A stretch of 64,000 bases of DNA from Dendrophyllia cribrosa (lineage: Eukaryota > Cnidaria > Anthozoa > Scleractinia > Dendrophylliidae), in assembly GCA_024195265.1 (NCBI GenBank), contig JAJLRJ010000001.1:54144202-54208201 (forward strand), read 5' to 3'. The notes under the pieces were generated by a model. The model saw only the letters and a list, made by a program, of their open reading frames with translations. It was not told the origin of the DNA and searched no databases. This document shows, in pieces, positions 1-11,637 of the stretch. Position numbers and translations under genes: made by a program. How positions within the stretch are numbered: position 1 is the first letter of the stretch; every line of letters starts with the position of its first letter.

Positions 1-156
1 AAAAATCATTCACTAGAATACAGTTCAGTATGATTCTTCTGATCTTCACGCAGGCTTCGCGCAGCCTAAACTGGCCTGCGCGCAGAATTCTCCTACTTTC
101 TTTTTTCCGCGTAAAGCAAAGGAAAAAAGAAACGTCTGCTTGAGACCAGCAGCAGC

Positions 157-3100
157 CTAAAATCCAAATAAGTACATGAAGCTGGTCGTGACAATCAGGA
201 GAAGTCCGCTGACCACACGACCGGAGACGCCATTGCACAAGTCTGATGAACAGCAGGTCATTGTACATTTGACGTCAGAATCGAGGCAGATTTCGAAATC
301 TGACGCTAAGCAGGTGGTTGCGCACCCTCTTAGGTAGAATTGCTCTTTTTCGCCGGTGACGGTGTAGACGCTAAATTCAGCGCATGGCTGGGAACTATTC
401 TCGCACTTGACTATGGTTCGACTGACTTCACAATCTTCAACAGAGATGCTGCTTGTACACCCGTAACATTCACGAGAGATCACTGTAATGAGAAAGAGGA
501 AATAACATTCTAAAAACATCTAAACCACAGACAGTACAGGTAACATTCACGAGAAGTCACTGCAATGAGAAAGAGAAAATCAGAGCCACAAGCAAGTTGT
601 ACTCCGAGAAGAACGCGCTATGAAACGCCCAGGAACAGGAATCTCAAAAAGTCAAACAAGCATACTGAATTAGATCCGCCGTTCTGATTTTTACGGGTAT
701 GACAGATGCACTTTGATTCGGCAGCGGATTCATTGTGTCGTCATCGATAAAAAATAAAGCAACGACACAAAAGTGGATTAAATCATAACAGCGAAAGTAG
801 CTAGGGAAGTAACAAAGACTGAATAATAAGTGTCAAAAAAAGGCAGCAAAACGGTTACAAAATTTTGCCGCCTTCTGCCCCTCCTGTTGGAATAAGGAGA
901 CAGTATTTTTTTCTTTCTTTCTTTCTTTATTTCGTTTAATACAAATACAAGGATCAAACAATAAAGGTAAGCAAAAAAACACAGAAAGCTAATTAAAAGT
1001 AAAAGTTAACTCAGTACATTGAAAACTTAGATAAATTTAAATTGTACAAAAAAATATATACTAAGTACTAATTAAACGTAAATAAAGTAAAGGGTTTATT
1101 GTAATCGTTAGAAGAGCTAGGGATCAATTTCTATTTTCCATTGTACTTGAATTTTATTTCGAAATTCTATGATGTTAGGGAAAGGAGAAGCTGTTTCACA
1201 AGCGTATATGTACTGCTTTGAACATAACAAAAGAAGGTCAAGTCTGCTTTCTTGAATTTCAGTCAAGCTGGCCTTCGGATTTGTGAGGTGAAATCACAGG
1301 TAGCCCAAGCTACATGTGTCACAGTAACCGTTACGAGCGAAATTATAAGGATTTGTATGAGAAAAAACGGTCCATTCTAGGAGCTAAAATATACGAACAA
1401 GATTTCAATAAAAATTGCCTACCTTACTTCGCTTGTGTGTTTCCTTGTCTCCGATGTGGTTTTTGGGGCGATTTAGAGCGTTTCTCTCCATATATCTTTT
1501 CCCAAGGTAGGGTACTTCAACCGAGAGGCCGAGTGGATCCACTGAAGGAAAACCATCGTAAGTTCGCTCCAAACCCTCCGATCGCCTCGAAATTCCACGT
1601 AGACCACGGACGATAGTTCTGCTTACCTCCAACTCTTTATCCGAGACTCGGATACATGGAAAGAGCATTAAAGGTCGACAATCTCTGCACACTTTTCCAT
1701 TGAGCTCGTTCGACAGAGGCTTGATGCAGAAATCTCGGGAATAAGTTCGTGTTCCAGTATCCTGTATGATGCCTAGTGATGTTGGATAATGTCTAGTTCC
1801 ATTAGATGATTTCTAGGGAAGTTGATTAGGTCTAGCAACGTGCGATGATGTGTAGTGATGTTCCATGACGGGTGGTTAGGATTGGTGGTGGTTTAGGGGA
1901 CAACATTGTTATTGATTTTCAATTTGGTGTACTGGAACACGAACTTATTACCGAAATCTCTAAGCAGAACGTTTGAAAAATGACTTAGCGACCCGGCCTT
2001 TGGGTCGAATTTCTTACTGACCCGGTGGGCGACTGTACCGAGGGTGATATTGTCTTTAGTAACATTTTACAGTCACCCACCGGGTCAATAAGAAATTCGA
2101 CCCAAAGGCCGGGTCGCTAAGTCATTTTTCAAACGTTCGGCTAAGAGATTTCTGCATCAAGCCTCTGTCGAACGATCTCAATGGAAAAGTGTGCAGAGAT
2201 TGGCGACCTTAAATGCTCTTTCCATGTATCCGGGTCTCGGATAAAGAGTTGGAATGGACAGCAGAACTATCGTCCGTGGTCTACGTGGAATTTCGAGGCG
2301 ATCGGAAGGTTTGGAGCGAATTTACGGCGGTTTTCATTCAGTGGATCCGCTCGGCCTCTCGGTTGAAGTACCCTACCTTGGGAAAACATATATGGAGAGA
2401 AAGCAATGGAACTAAAACTCGCTGAAAACGCTCTAAATCGCCCCAAAAACCACACAGGAGACAAGGAAACACACAAGCGAAGTAAGGTAGGCAATTTTTA
2501 TTGAAATCTTGTTCGTATTTTTTAGCTCCTAGAATGGACCATTTTTTCTTATACAAATCCTTATAATTTCGCTCGTAACGGTTACTGTGACACATATAGC
2601 TTCGGCTACCTGTGGTGTTGATTGCGAAAGACGCGGTGGCACACAAAAAATGTGAAAGTATAATAAATGAAAACAAAGAAAAAAAATAAACTTGGCAAAG
2701 AGCAATCAACACTTCCTGCAAAAAAATTATCGACAAAAGCTTGAGAAATAAATAATTATAACAGAACAACAACGTAAATTTTCCCATCTAATGTCCAAAT
2801 TATCCATTCTGTATGAAGCCGCTTCTTGTCTCGTACTTGTTTTAAAATAATAAACAATTTGGCCCTTCGAGCTGTAATTAGGTTCTCATTTATGTAAACT
2901 CTCTCGGCTCCTCTAAGGTAATGATCAACATTTGCCTGTCTGAGCTTTCGGCCGCGGCTTGAATACATTTTTTCCTTGCTATACAAAGCGGACAATGATA
3001 GGTCTAGGTTGGTTGTTACCTTTAGATATTTGGTGGCAAATATCGATATCCTCCGGGTACAAATCGATCTGGATACACTTTGCAAGGTCTAATATTAGTT

Positions 3101-6100
3101 GTTCTGTGTTCTCTTCTCTGTCTTCGGGAGTCCCGTAGATCTCCAGATTGGATTTTCTGGTGTACTGTTCTAAATCGTCGTGCATCGTTGATAGCTCGCT
3201 TAAATCTTTCTCCAGGGAAGTTACCTTCTTATCGCTGGACTCCGCTTTATCCTCAAGAGCTTTAACTTTCTGATGTAGAGCGTCGTAATTTTCCGTCACT
3301 TTGTTGAGGTTGCTCTTCAGCTTGTCGTTTTCCTTTCGAACACCTTCAAGCCTAGATTGCGCAAGTTCAAGGCTGTTTTTAAGTACTTGATAATTTTCTT
3401 GCATTGTTTTATGATCGAATCTGTGATGATTTAATCGGTGTTAGCCTCGATCCTCACAACTGTTTCCCAAATGGCAGCCAGAGCAGGGGTCTTGAGAATG
3501 TCGTCTGGGAGACTCGTTAGCCTCTTCCTCGTCCGCCATGCTTTCTTCGTTGAAACGTTTAGCCTCCGGTGCTCGTGGAGAGCTGGAGCTGTCTGTGCTG
3601 CTTGCGCTCATCATATCGTCTCTTTTCCTTCTCGTCCCTCCGTTGTTTTCTTTCGCTTTCACCATTCTTCTAGCCCATATTTATTATGTTTGATCCCTCG
3701 AAATGCAGAGCTCACAAAAACACGTCCGCCTTACTCGAAGCGCCCGACCCAATCAAAGGAGACAGTATGATAAAGGCTTTTATCTTCTGAAACTCTTTAA
3801 TATATATAATTTAACTTTAAAGAATGTTTGGATACCCAGTCTTAATTAGCGTAGATTTTGGACCTTTTATTGCTTCCTTTTCTCTGTATTTAATGATCAG
3901 TTTGTGAAGCCATATCAAAATACTCGAAAGAGTGTTTCATTAGGATATTCAAACACCGATAAGTGGGTTGAAAAACAAAGCACTGCAGCCGAGTTTTTTT
4001 AACCTACTCATCGGTGTTTGGATATCCTGATGAAACACTCTTTTCGAGTGTTTGATATATTACTTCCCGACCGATGGTCTATCTTTCCGACCTCTGCATG
4101 GTCTAGGGGAACGCTTCCGTATCAAGCTGCGACTTGTATGATAGGGGAAAAAAACACGAAAAAAAAAAAAGATTTTTCCGCTTTCGGAAATCTGCCAAGC
4201 CACAAGTTGTTCAACGTGCTATTTTAAAAACGGGCAGTAGTGTTTTATCATTCTGGCCCCGATTGTCCAATAGGTGGATAGCGCTCTCCACCGGATAAAT
4301 CCTTATCCAGTGGATACATGTCAATCAGCAAAATCTTTTGTGTTAGCCGCTGGATAGTGCTTTATCCGGTGGATAGTGCTTTATCCGCTGGATAGTGCTT
4401 TATCCGGTGGATAGTGCTTTATCCGCTGGATAGTGCTTTATCCGCTGGATAGTGCTTTATCCGGTGGATAGCCGACTATCCACCTTTTGAACAATCCGGT
4501 CCTGGTTTAAAAACTCCAGCGAAAATGATAAAGTACGTGCTGTAAGTGGGGAACGACTTAAAAAACATTCAATTGGCATAAAAAAATACCGAAGTTGACA
4601 AAATGTAATTAGTTCACCGTTTTTCATGACAGGTTTTTATATCTATTAGATAGATAGGTACTTTATGTGGCACAGAAATTAGCATAGATACTTATGCATG
4701 GTTCAATTCTTACAGTTACCATCCCCCCCCCCCCCCCCCCCCGGGCAACCCCCGGGACAAAGTCGGACCTTGCGGCCCGGGGGTGGCGAATTTTGCAAGT
4801 AGTCTTGTCCCGGGGGTAGGGGGTGGGGATAATCTAGGTGCGCAAGGAATTATAGGGCGAAAATTCCGTCGAAGACCATGGCGGACGACATGACTCCACA
4901 AGCAGACTTCTTTGCTGGAAAATTAGTGATGCCGTGACAAGGGAAGAACTCATCGATGATAGAACGAGAAACCTTGCTAAGGAGTGTTGTCTAGCAGTGA
5001 ATGATGTGAAGTGTTGGGAAGAACACATCCTCAGGACACGAAACAACCGCAAGAGAGGAGCGATGAAAACCAAAGAAACGTGAGCAAGGAAGACAAACAA
5101 TGGCAGAGATGCTTCCTGATCTTTGTAGCCATACGAGTCTAGTCCAGTCCATGTCTATTTTGTAAACTGTTCGGTGGATTTATATATTAATAAATATTTC
5201 TGTCTTGAGAAACGTGCAGCTTGCTGTTGAGTGTCCCGGGGGTGGGAAATTACCTATTTCTTTGTTCCCGGGGGTAGGGAATAGGACGCCAAGTGAAGAA
5301 AAAATGGCAAATCCCCGGGGGTGTGCTCCGGGGGGGGGGGGGGGGATGGTAACTATAGGAATTGAACCATGCATTAAATTGGCACAGAATTCGGCATAGA
5401 TATTTTATTTGGCGCATCAAATGACTCATAAATTGTTTCATATATGAGAAGTAGTTAATTTTGTCACATCACGTTGCGTGCACATTTTCATGCATAAAGA
5501 AAAGCAGATGAGCTTTTGATCAGAAGTGTCGGTCAGCAAAAGCCTCTTTTGGAAACTTTGGTGAGAAAATTGAATTTATTCCCCGTCTTAAAATAATTCT
5601 CCGGGCTGAAAAATTCGACCAAGAATCCAACCTTCATTTTAAAGCATACTACGTATATTATAAGAAACTCGGAAGACCCGTTTTCGTATTTTGTTCGGGC
5701 TTCTCGAATTCTGAAAACTTGGAACTCAAGTCTCGCCCAAGTCCTGCCCAAATCAGATAGCACGAAACTCACAATTCAACAAGAGGCACTGGTCTGTTTG
5801 TGTTACTGGCCAAAAATTAATGCACTTAATTGTTATTGGCTTTCCCGGGGGTCAACCACCGGGGAACCCCCGGGAATTTGGTTTCACGTTCAAACAAAAA
5901 CTAACAGAATCCCCGGTGCGGGTTATAGGGCATAAAATTCACGCCAAATCTCCCTACCCCAGGGTCTAAGAAGCCAGAATACCTTCATTTACACTGTATC
6001 TGAGCAGCAATAACAGACAAATTTGGACGGCTCCTAATGCATTAATCTAGCTCACCGTTAAACAACGAATTCATCGGAAACTGTCGGCAATTACAGACTT

Positions 6101-7252
6101 TCTTTTTCTTCACACCACGTTCCAGGCTTTGTACGAATGGCATGATGAACAAAGCGTCTTTAAAAACGTGCAAGAGATCAAAGAAATGGCATACAAATGG
6201 CGGCAAGCTCGCTCATCTACATGTTCATCAGGCCACTTATGTCTCTTAAAAGCGTTCCGTGAGAGAACCTCTGGGAACAGTCACTGATCGACATTGTAAT
6301 TATAATAGAACATTTTTGCCTTAAAATCAATAATTTGACATTACTGGCTAATAACAAACACCCGAAAGCAGAAAATGGCCAAAATTCCCAGGGGTCAAAA
6401 TGAGCAAGACTTTTGCTTCAAATTCCTTGCGTACACCGCGCGGGTTACTAAAAAATGCTACATGTACCGTATTTTAATTTTTCGGCTCTATTGAACGCTG
6501 GGGCATTTGTTTAAAAATCGGCCTCGTGGTTCCGGAGTTTAGTTGGAATGGGCGCTGGTGACTAATTTCACATAAAACTACATTTATTTATTTCATGCAA
6601 CTAATCATTTCAGTACACAACGCCTGCACCTCGAAAAAACGCCCGGAAGCGTTTACTTATGCTCGAAGTATGATCGAGAAAATACAATACACATTGATAG
6701 ATACCTTTGACAGGAAATCAAATAATAATTTTTTGGCTTCTCTAGGGCAGAATTCTGCAAAATTTCAACTTAGCCTCTTTTTGTGCAGGTTTAACCCTGC
6801 CATTGCCGTTAAAGGAAGCAAAGAAATTATATGAGAAAGTATTTAAGCGCTCAGGCACTGAACGTGCACCGCGAATCGTCGTTGTCTTCAGTTATACCTG
6901 ATGCGTGTTCAACAACTCAGTAAAATACGTACTGCTATTCTACTGATAAAAACAACGGTGCCTGGCGTTGCACAGTTTTAATCATACTGTATTCTAGATG
7001 CAACCGACTGACTGATAGCTTAATTTATCAGGCGCCATAAAAGAAAATCTATTTGAAGAGAACTGACCAAGCAAGCTCAGAATCTTCCGGTTTTTGCCCG
7101 AGGTTCACAGCGACAACATACGCTGATTTAAAACTGCACGCTCTATACTAAGGATTTATAAATTGCAAATGGTAATTATAAGTCACTCCCTTACCCCTTG
7201 GCAAGAAGATCAGCAACATAAATATAGCCGAATACTGCAAATTGGACAGCAT
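157..7252 (-). CDS. Ly6/uPAR (LU, three-finger) GPI-type surface protein 1
   Basis: Two-exon gene. Exon 1 (7252-7195, 58 nt) starts at ATG and encodes a hydrophobic signal peptide (MLSNLQYSAIFMLLIFLPR), then a GGGTAAG donor in phase 1. Exon 2 (482-157) follows a TTCTCATTACAG acceptor and begins in the matching phase, giving 127 residues. The mature part starts SRECYGC and has 12 cysteines ending in a CC-x4-CN motif, typical of LU domains (the canonical fold has 8-10). The tail (VVSGLLLIVTTSFMYLFGF) is a hydrophobic GPI-attachment signal after a short hinge. The role is likely an extracellular, membrane-anchored ligand or receptor modulator; the partner is unknown. It is nearly identical to the gene at 13297-17496. 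A duplicated, probably decoy, acceptor lies just upstream at about 535-575. The intron (483-7194) is swollen by a LINE and MITEs. Exon pairing is inferred from phase and from recurrence of the pattern in sister genes. Confidence 0.85.
535..575 (-). other. Duplicated LU exon-2 acceptor (decoy splice site)
   Basis: On the minus strand a second TTTCTCATTGCAG acceptor is followed by about 20 nt resembling the start of the LU exon (TGACTTCTCGTGAATGTTAC), then unrelated sequence and then the true acceptor at 483. Use of this site would leave the LU reading frame. The same arrangement recurs at about 13675-13715, so it predates the segmental duplication. Confidence 0.7.
1739..1951. mobile_element. 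Small inverted-repeat element (MITE)
   Basis: Terminal inverted repeats AATAAGTTCGTGTTCCAGTA (left) and its reverse complement (right) bound about 210 bp without coding capacity, nested between the arms of the larger palindrome. Confidence 0.6.
1967..2138. mobile_element. Foldback element with roughly 75-bp arms
   Basis: The left arm begins GAACGTTTGAAAAATGACTT and the right arm is its near-perfect reverse complement, separated by a short loop near 2045-2060. The arms contain GACCCGGCCTTTGGGTCGAA. It is noncoding. Confidence 0.7.
2756..3665 (-). pseudogene. LINE ORF1-like protein, frameshifted
   Basis: Three minus-strand reading segments fit one broken ORF1. The first is an N-terminal Ser/charged segment (3665-3441). 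The second (3404-2979) is a long coiled coil (ENDKLKSNLNKVTENYDAL and following heptads) that runs into an RRM-like block, with QYTRKSNLEIYG followed by DIDICHQIS and RPIIVRF. The third, in another frame (to 2756), has ARRAKLFIILKQVR and TEWIIWTLDGKIYV. This coiled-coil, RRM and C-terminal order is typical of ORF1 proteins of L1-, CR1- and Tx1-like LINEs, which bind RNA and chaperone retrotransposition. At least two frame changes make it a remnant. Confidence 0.7.
3916..4064. mobile_element. Foldback MITE shared by both segmental copies
   Basis: The arm AAACACCGATAAGTGGGTT and its complement AACCTACTCATCGGTGTTT, extended by TACTCGAAAGAGTGTTTCAT and its complement, form a hairpin of about 145 bp. 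The same element is at about 14776-14929, so it predates the duplication. Confidence 0.65.
4256..4503. mobile_element. MITE with internal 19-bp tandem repeat
   Basis: The ends GGCCCCGATTGTCCAATAGG and CCTTTTGAACAATCCGGTCC are inverted repeats with GGTGGATAGC just inside. Internally, GGATAGTGCTTTATCCGGT is repeated about six times (4352-4478). The copy-2 version (15122-15277) has only about two repeats, so the array expanded or contracted after duplication. Confidence 0.65.
4695..5373. mobile_element. Harbinger-type MITE, TTA target duplication, C/G tracts
   Basis: The TTA duplication (4692-4694 and 5374-5376) and inverted ends TGCATGGTTCAATTC point to a PIF/Harbinger-like non-autonomous element. 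A 20-nt C run (4723-4742) near the left end is mirrored by a G run (5330-5345) near the right. The matching site in copy 2 (near 15470) is empty. The interior holds an unrecognised plus-strand open segment at 4856-5083, ending in an Arg/Lys-rich stretch (RTRNNRKRGAMKTKET), and an AATAAA-like motif near 5190; it may be a captured transcript fragment. Confidence 0.7.
7195..7252 (-). other. Signal-peptide exon of LU gene 1
   Basis: This is a 58-nt exon with ATG at 7252-7250, 19 codons plus one base, and a GTAAG donor at 7194. It has the same length and phase as the signal exons at 17439-17496, 36173-36230, 42644-42701 and 48131-48188. It was found by similarity to those exons rather than by ORF length. 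Confidence 0.8.
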
Positions 7253-8210
7253 GGTTATTCAGTTTTTCGCCTGCGCTGCGCTGACGATCGACACAATTTC
7301 GTACTAGGTTGTGCTAGCTTGCTCCTTAGAACTCAAAATGGCATACAGAACTTAATGGGACAATTACTACCACACCTTTAACGGTGTGGCGGCCAAAAGC
7401 GTGACCACTTTTAATTAATTTGCACGAGTTCATGCACAGAACTTGCGCGAAATGATAGCATTTTAAATTAATGCCATTCTTGGCACTAGCCTAGCAGAAT
7501 TCAGAATGAGCTAAAAGCCGAAACTAAACCAAAACAACTCAAACCAATATTAAATAAAACCCAATGGTTACGACTTGAGAAATTTCTTCGTTCGGCGGTG
7601 TTTCTGTGTGCCTTTTTAGGCCTTGACTGGCCGTGCACAACCATTAATAGATTTTTAAATTTGTTCGAGCAATTAACCAATACGGAAATGTTTCGTGAGT
7701 TATTTAGTCATAGCATGTGATAGAAAAACAAAGAATGTGCACTGTGGAGTACTTTCTACACAATTTGTAGCTCCTTCGGTTATCGTCATTCGTCCGATTT
7801 AACCATACTTTTAGGGACGGATAATCCGTCTGGACGAACTTGGGAAAGCATATTTTAGCTGACGAACTATCTGCTTACTAGTTCGTCTTGGCAGACTTAG
7901 GTGGATAATCTGTCTTATTAGTCATGACAGGTAACATTTGTAACGTCCGAATATGAACAAATATATGATCCATGGCGACGTCTCTAAAACCTGTCAAAGC
8001 ATGCGGAGGGTGGAGGTCGCAAAAAGGTGTCTTGCAAAAGCTCTCTAACCGTTAACGCAATAGCATGGTCCTCAACGAGAGATGAAGAAAGTTTCTTTCT
8101 TATTTGAGCCAGGATTCGAAGAACTTTCTTTTTCGAATAACGAAACGCTCAGGGAACGATTTCCGTATATAAAATCCCATATTAGTTATGCACAACGTTA
8201 TTAATGATAA

Positions 8211-8961
8211 CTGTGTGACGATAAGTTTTTCCTTCTCAAGCGGGGAATGTAAACTGGAACTTGAACAATGCTTTTTCTGAAACAACCACTAGCTTTTACG
8301 CGGGGAAACTTTAGCTCCGAGCAACCACGCTTGCAGCGGAGATAAGGCTCGTCACAACCTTGGTACACGGGAATCTATTAGCGAGGGACTTCTTAGGACT
8401 CAGCAAATACAACAGAACGTCAGCCAGCATAGGTTTATATTCCGTCTCTGATTCTAACCTTGATCTCAACCTCGATGTTGACCCTGATAGTAACCTTGAT
8501 GCCAACATAGCTCTTAACGCAGCCTTGAACGTAACCGACTAATGTTTACAAAATGACTTACTAATATAGTGCAGAGGGGACAAAGGCACAAGTTTCTATA
8601 TTGTTAAAGTTTATCTACGTGTACACGTTTCTGCTCACGAGGACAAAAGATCTATTTAAAATTCTAGTCTAGGACACGTAGCGTTCTACATTGTTACCCA
8701 AGCTGAGTGACAACCTTAGAATACTCCCCTTGAAAGAAACTACATTAAAAATTTACGAGAGCAGAAGGACTTTGCTTCCGTAAGCAACTCTAACAAAGGA
8801 CGCTGAGCTTTTCCTGATGAGTCACGGAGATAACTACTTAAACATTCTTTTCATAAAACTTAAGCTATTGAAACGCACGTGGCGGAGATCAGCAGCTGTA
8901 CAACTTGTACACGTTTCAGTTTGAACACATCATAAGGGAACTATCAGCAACTATTGTTTAA
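8211..8961. other. Intergenic stretch, no gene seen
   Basis: This stretch separates copy 1 from an inserted TTAA element. It has a short low-complexity region (about 8455-8520) with repeated AACCTTGAT-like words that keeps frames open on both strands; I do not regard it as a gene. Confidence 0.5.
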
Positions 8962-9961
8962 CCCATTGACACCTGAACCGCCCGTAACCGCCCGTACAAG
9001 ACTCCACTGCTTTAAAAAATTGTAACTTTCTCAATCGTGCGAACATTGCCTTAACTAGCAGTTGTGAGCATTGACTAGAAAGTCTTTCAAATTGAGATAC
9101 CCAATAAACACAAAAAGTCAGCGATTTTTGCACAATATCAGCGTTTGAATTTGGACAATAACAAAAATTACCGTTTTTAACGTCATAGAAAAACAACAAA
9201 AATCACGTTTTTGCCTTTAGTTTTTTTTATTCAAATCATCGTGGCAAACCCAAAAGTCAACATTTACAGCAAAATTCAGTCCTAGTCCTACCTTAGCAGT
9301 GAATTTTTTTGCCCTTATTCGTTGCTCGGGCCTAGCTACAGCTTCTTATACTAGTGCATACTCACCTTGCCTCGATTTTCAACATCACCACCGCACTGCA
9401 TGCTGGGAAATAAACAGATTTTTCGACGGCGTCCATTCCGTCCTCCACAATTTTCATATATATACTAAGTCCACAGCCACTCTGACCCACCGCCGAAATT
9501 TCGCGCTTGTTGTGTTCTCCTGTGGTCGCAACTTCCAAAATATGCCGCGGTAGGTCGAGAAATTCATCCAGAGTCGAGTCCCAAAGCTACTTCGTTTCCA
9601 GGCGGCCATTTTTCCAGTTCAACGAGCAACGAGCCAAATTCGTAAACGAAGTACAACACCTAACTCGCTTCATTGAGAAGTGGACTCTGAACTACCTCCA
9701 AGCTCACCAGGCAGCTACTAAAGATGAAAAATGGCTTTGAACTTACCAAAAATCGTAGATAATTCATATTGGACCCTTTATTGCAAATCAACCAAGCAAA
9801 ATGAGATCGTCACAATGACGTTTCCAGTAAACTCGAGCCTTCAGTGTTTTAGAACAGCAGCACTTTCAATGGTAACTCCAAATATGAAGTCACGAAATCC
9901 TATGGGACGTGTGTATGCAGAAAATCACTCAAAAACGTAAATATCCTCAGGTGTCAATGGG
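8962..9961. mobile_element. piggyBac-like non-autonomous element A (TTAA target)
   Basis: TTAA at 8958-8961 and 9962-9965 flanks 1000 bp with inverted ends CCCATTGACACCTGA. TTAA targets and CCC-starting ends are characteristic of piggyBac. A second copy, in the opposite orientation, is at 29969-30964. Only short open segments conserved between the copies are present; no DDD transposase was recognised. Confidence 0.75.
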
Positions 9962-9965
9962 TTAA

Positions 9966-11458
9966 AGCTCCTCAGAGTTTATTGTGCATTTAAATTGCGT
10001 GTCTCGGAGCTGTCAGTACCTCGGTCCGTTGTTAGACTATGACGTTATTGCATGCAGTATGAAATGATATTACATTTGTATCTTTATTACGAATGCCAGG
10101 GATTCCTTTTGTACATTGTTTAATAAGCATTAACATGAAACAAAAAAGAGAAAAGGAAGAAGAAGAAGGAAGGAGAAAGGACAGCAACATAGTTAATGGG
10201 GGTGTGGAGTGGGAGAAACTCTTCCGTGAGATTTTCTTAGAAAGCAAAGAAACAACTGAAATACATTAAACAAAAACAAAGCAAGCTCGACTTAGTGTCA
10301 GCTCACATCAGTTGTCAGCAGTTTAAGGCAGTGTGATCACCAGCAAAGACGCACAGAGAAAATATCTAAAGGAAAAGCAGTTTTTGGATGCTTTTGTAAC
10401 AGTTTGTTAAGAAATAAATCTAAATGTAAATCAATATCGTCACAAGTTCATTCACAAAAGTGTGGTTCATTGAATTGCGCAGCCAAGAATTCCAAGAGAG
10501 GGTAGATACCTTAAAAAAAATATCGGGGTCCATGGTCTATGGTCCATGGAAAGACCACACAGAGTACATGTTGTCTCCTCTGCAGGCTTTTTCTGTAAGA
10601 CAAGCGCGAGGGAGCGGGTATTTTAGGAGAGCTGGGAACGAGCGTGAAGCGCGAGCGGGGGGTGATAGGAAGGCGAAAAATAGGAAGGGATCTCCCCTTC
10701 CCATCTTTCCCCGCGCGCCCTGCTCCGCTTCTCAAGTTTCGCGAGCGACTGGGAACGAGGCAGGAGTACATGGGGAAAAAGATTTGATTCGTCCAGACTA
10801 CTGTTACGGCGAGCACGCAAAGTACTTCCTAAATTAACTTGCTTAACTTAATATAATGCAATTTAACTTTTTATATATTAATTTAACTTAATTTAATATA
10901 CAAATTTAAGTTAGCTTGATAAAAAAAAACAGTGTTCGACTATCGCGCGGCTGTCCGCCGGGACAGCTGTGATTCGGCTGTAAGACTTCATTTCACATTT
11001 AAAACTATATTATTTTAAACTGCATGTGTTTTGAAATACACGGGTTTTCAAATTTAAATAAGGCACTAATCTTCAGGACCTTCAGGTCGGAAATTGCGAG
11101 CTTAATTAGATTATTTCTTGGAAACAGTCGCGGGGGAGTGGGGGCATCTGCCGTTCTCGATGCGCCCACTGCGGGCATTTGCACAGCTTAAGTGTCACCA
11201 TGACCCCAGGGGATTCAACATTTGAGAAAAACATGCAAATGCCCGGGGGTTAGCCCGAGATGGGCCGGCCGGTGCCTCAAGAGCTTTGTCAGCATTTTTA
11301 AGTCTCTGTATCCGACTTAACGATCTCGCTATTTTATATTTTATCAGCAAGCTCCTCCTCGAGGTTGAGAATGTTCGCAGTTATTCACATTGAGAAGGCC
11401 GAGGAGGAATCGGACCCAGTGCTTGGACACGATGGAATGTATTTCGTATTCTTCAGTA
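9966..11458. other. Intergenic stretch with repeat-like GC-rich block
   Basis: No supported gene. About 10570-10830 is GC-rich and palindrome-prone (GAGCG, GCGCG and CTCCCC words), unlike the AT-rich flanks, and looks like an unclassified repeat. About 11130-11270 contains a GGGGGCATCTGCC-like inverted pair. Confidence 0.45.
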
Positions 11459-11637
11459 CAGTCTAACCTCTAACGGACACCTCCCGTAGGCGGACACCTC
11501 CCATAAGCGGACACTTAGCTAGCCGTAGTCCCAGACTCGTACAAACATTACATTTTTAACCTCCAATAATCGGACACCTCTCTTAAACGGACACTTTCTC
11601 TGGTCCCGATGGTGTCCGTTTACGGGAAGTTCGACTG
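11459..11637. mobile_element. pogo/Tigger-like MITE (TA target)
   Basis: TA flanks (11457-11458 and 11638-11639) bound 179 bp whose ends CAGTCTAACCTCTAACGGAC and the complement of GTCCGTTTACGGGAAGTTCG form an imperfect inverted repeat with internal CGGACACCTC repeats. These ends resemble Tigger/pogo members of Tc1-mariner. Confidence 0.7.

Larger units (their letters stand above)
1293..2625. mobile_element. Composite foldback inside the LINE
   Basis: Arms at about 1293-1735 and 2145-2625 are inverted copies; both encode a peptide beginning MCHSNRYERNYKDLY when read inwards. The right arm has about 30 extra bases. Between the arms sit two smaller inverted-repeat elements (1739-1951 and 1967-2138). 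The function of the arm peptide is not recognised. The arms' terminal motif is ACAGGTAGCC. Confidence 0.65.
907..3768 (-). mobile_element. LINE-type insertion with 13-bp target-site duplication
   Basis: A 13-bp direct repeat (AAGGAGACAGTAT at 894-906 and 756-768 of the 3000s, that is 3756-3768) brackets DNA absent from the matching site in copy 2 (near 14405). The low-coordinate end is a T-rich CTTT repeat, which is a poly-A-like tail on the minus strand. ORF1-like fragments are present, but no reverse transcriptase was seen. The middle (about 1293-2625) is a composite palindrome. Confidence 0.75.
1..8210. repeat. Segmental duplication copy 1
   Basis: Most of this stretch aligns by eye, in the same order, with about 13140-18430. 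Shared markers include the LU exon near 157-482, the foldback near 3916-4064, the GGATAG-rich MITE near 4256-4503, the signal-peptide exon at 7195-7252 and the flanking DNA to about 8210. Copy 1 has insertions that copy 2 lacks (907-3768 and 4695-5373). Outer boundaries are approximate, and the left edge may lie outside the window. Confidence 0.85.

Noticed and set aside
8311..8542. Possible small gene with Asn/Asp/Leu repeats (or Ser/Arg on the other strand)
   Set aside because: The repeats reflect a low-complexity hexamer-like DNA repeat; there is no ATG in good context and no domain.
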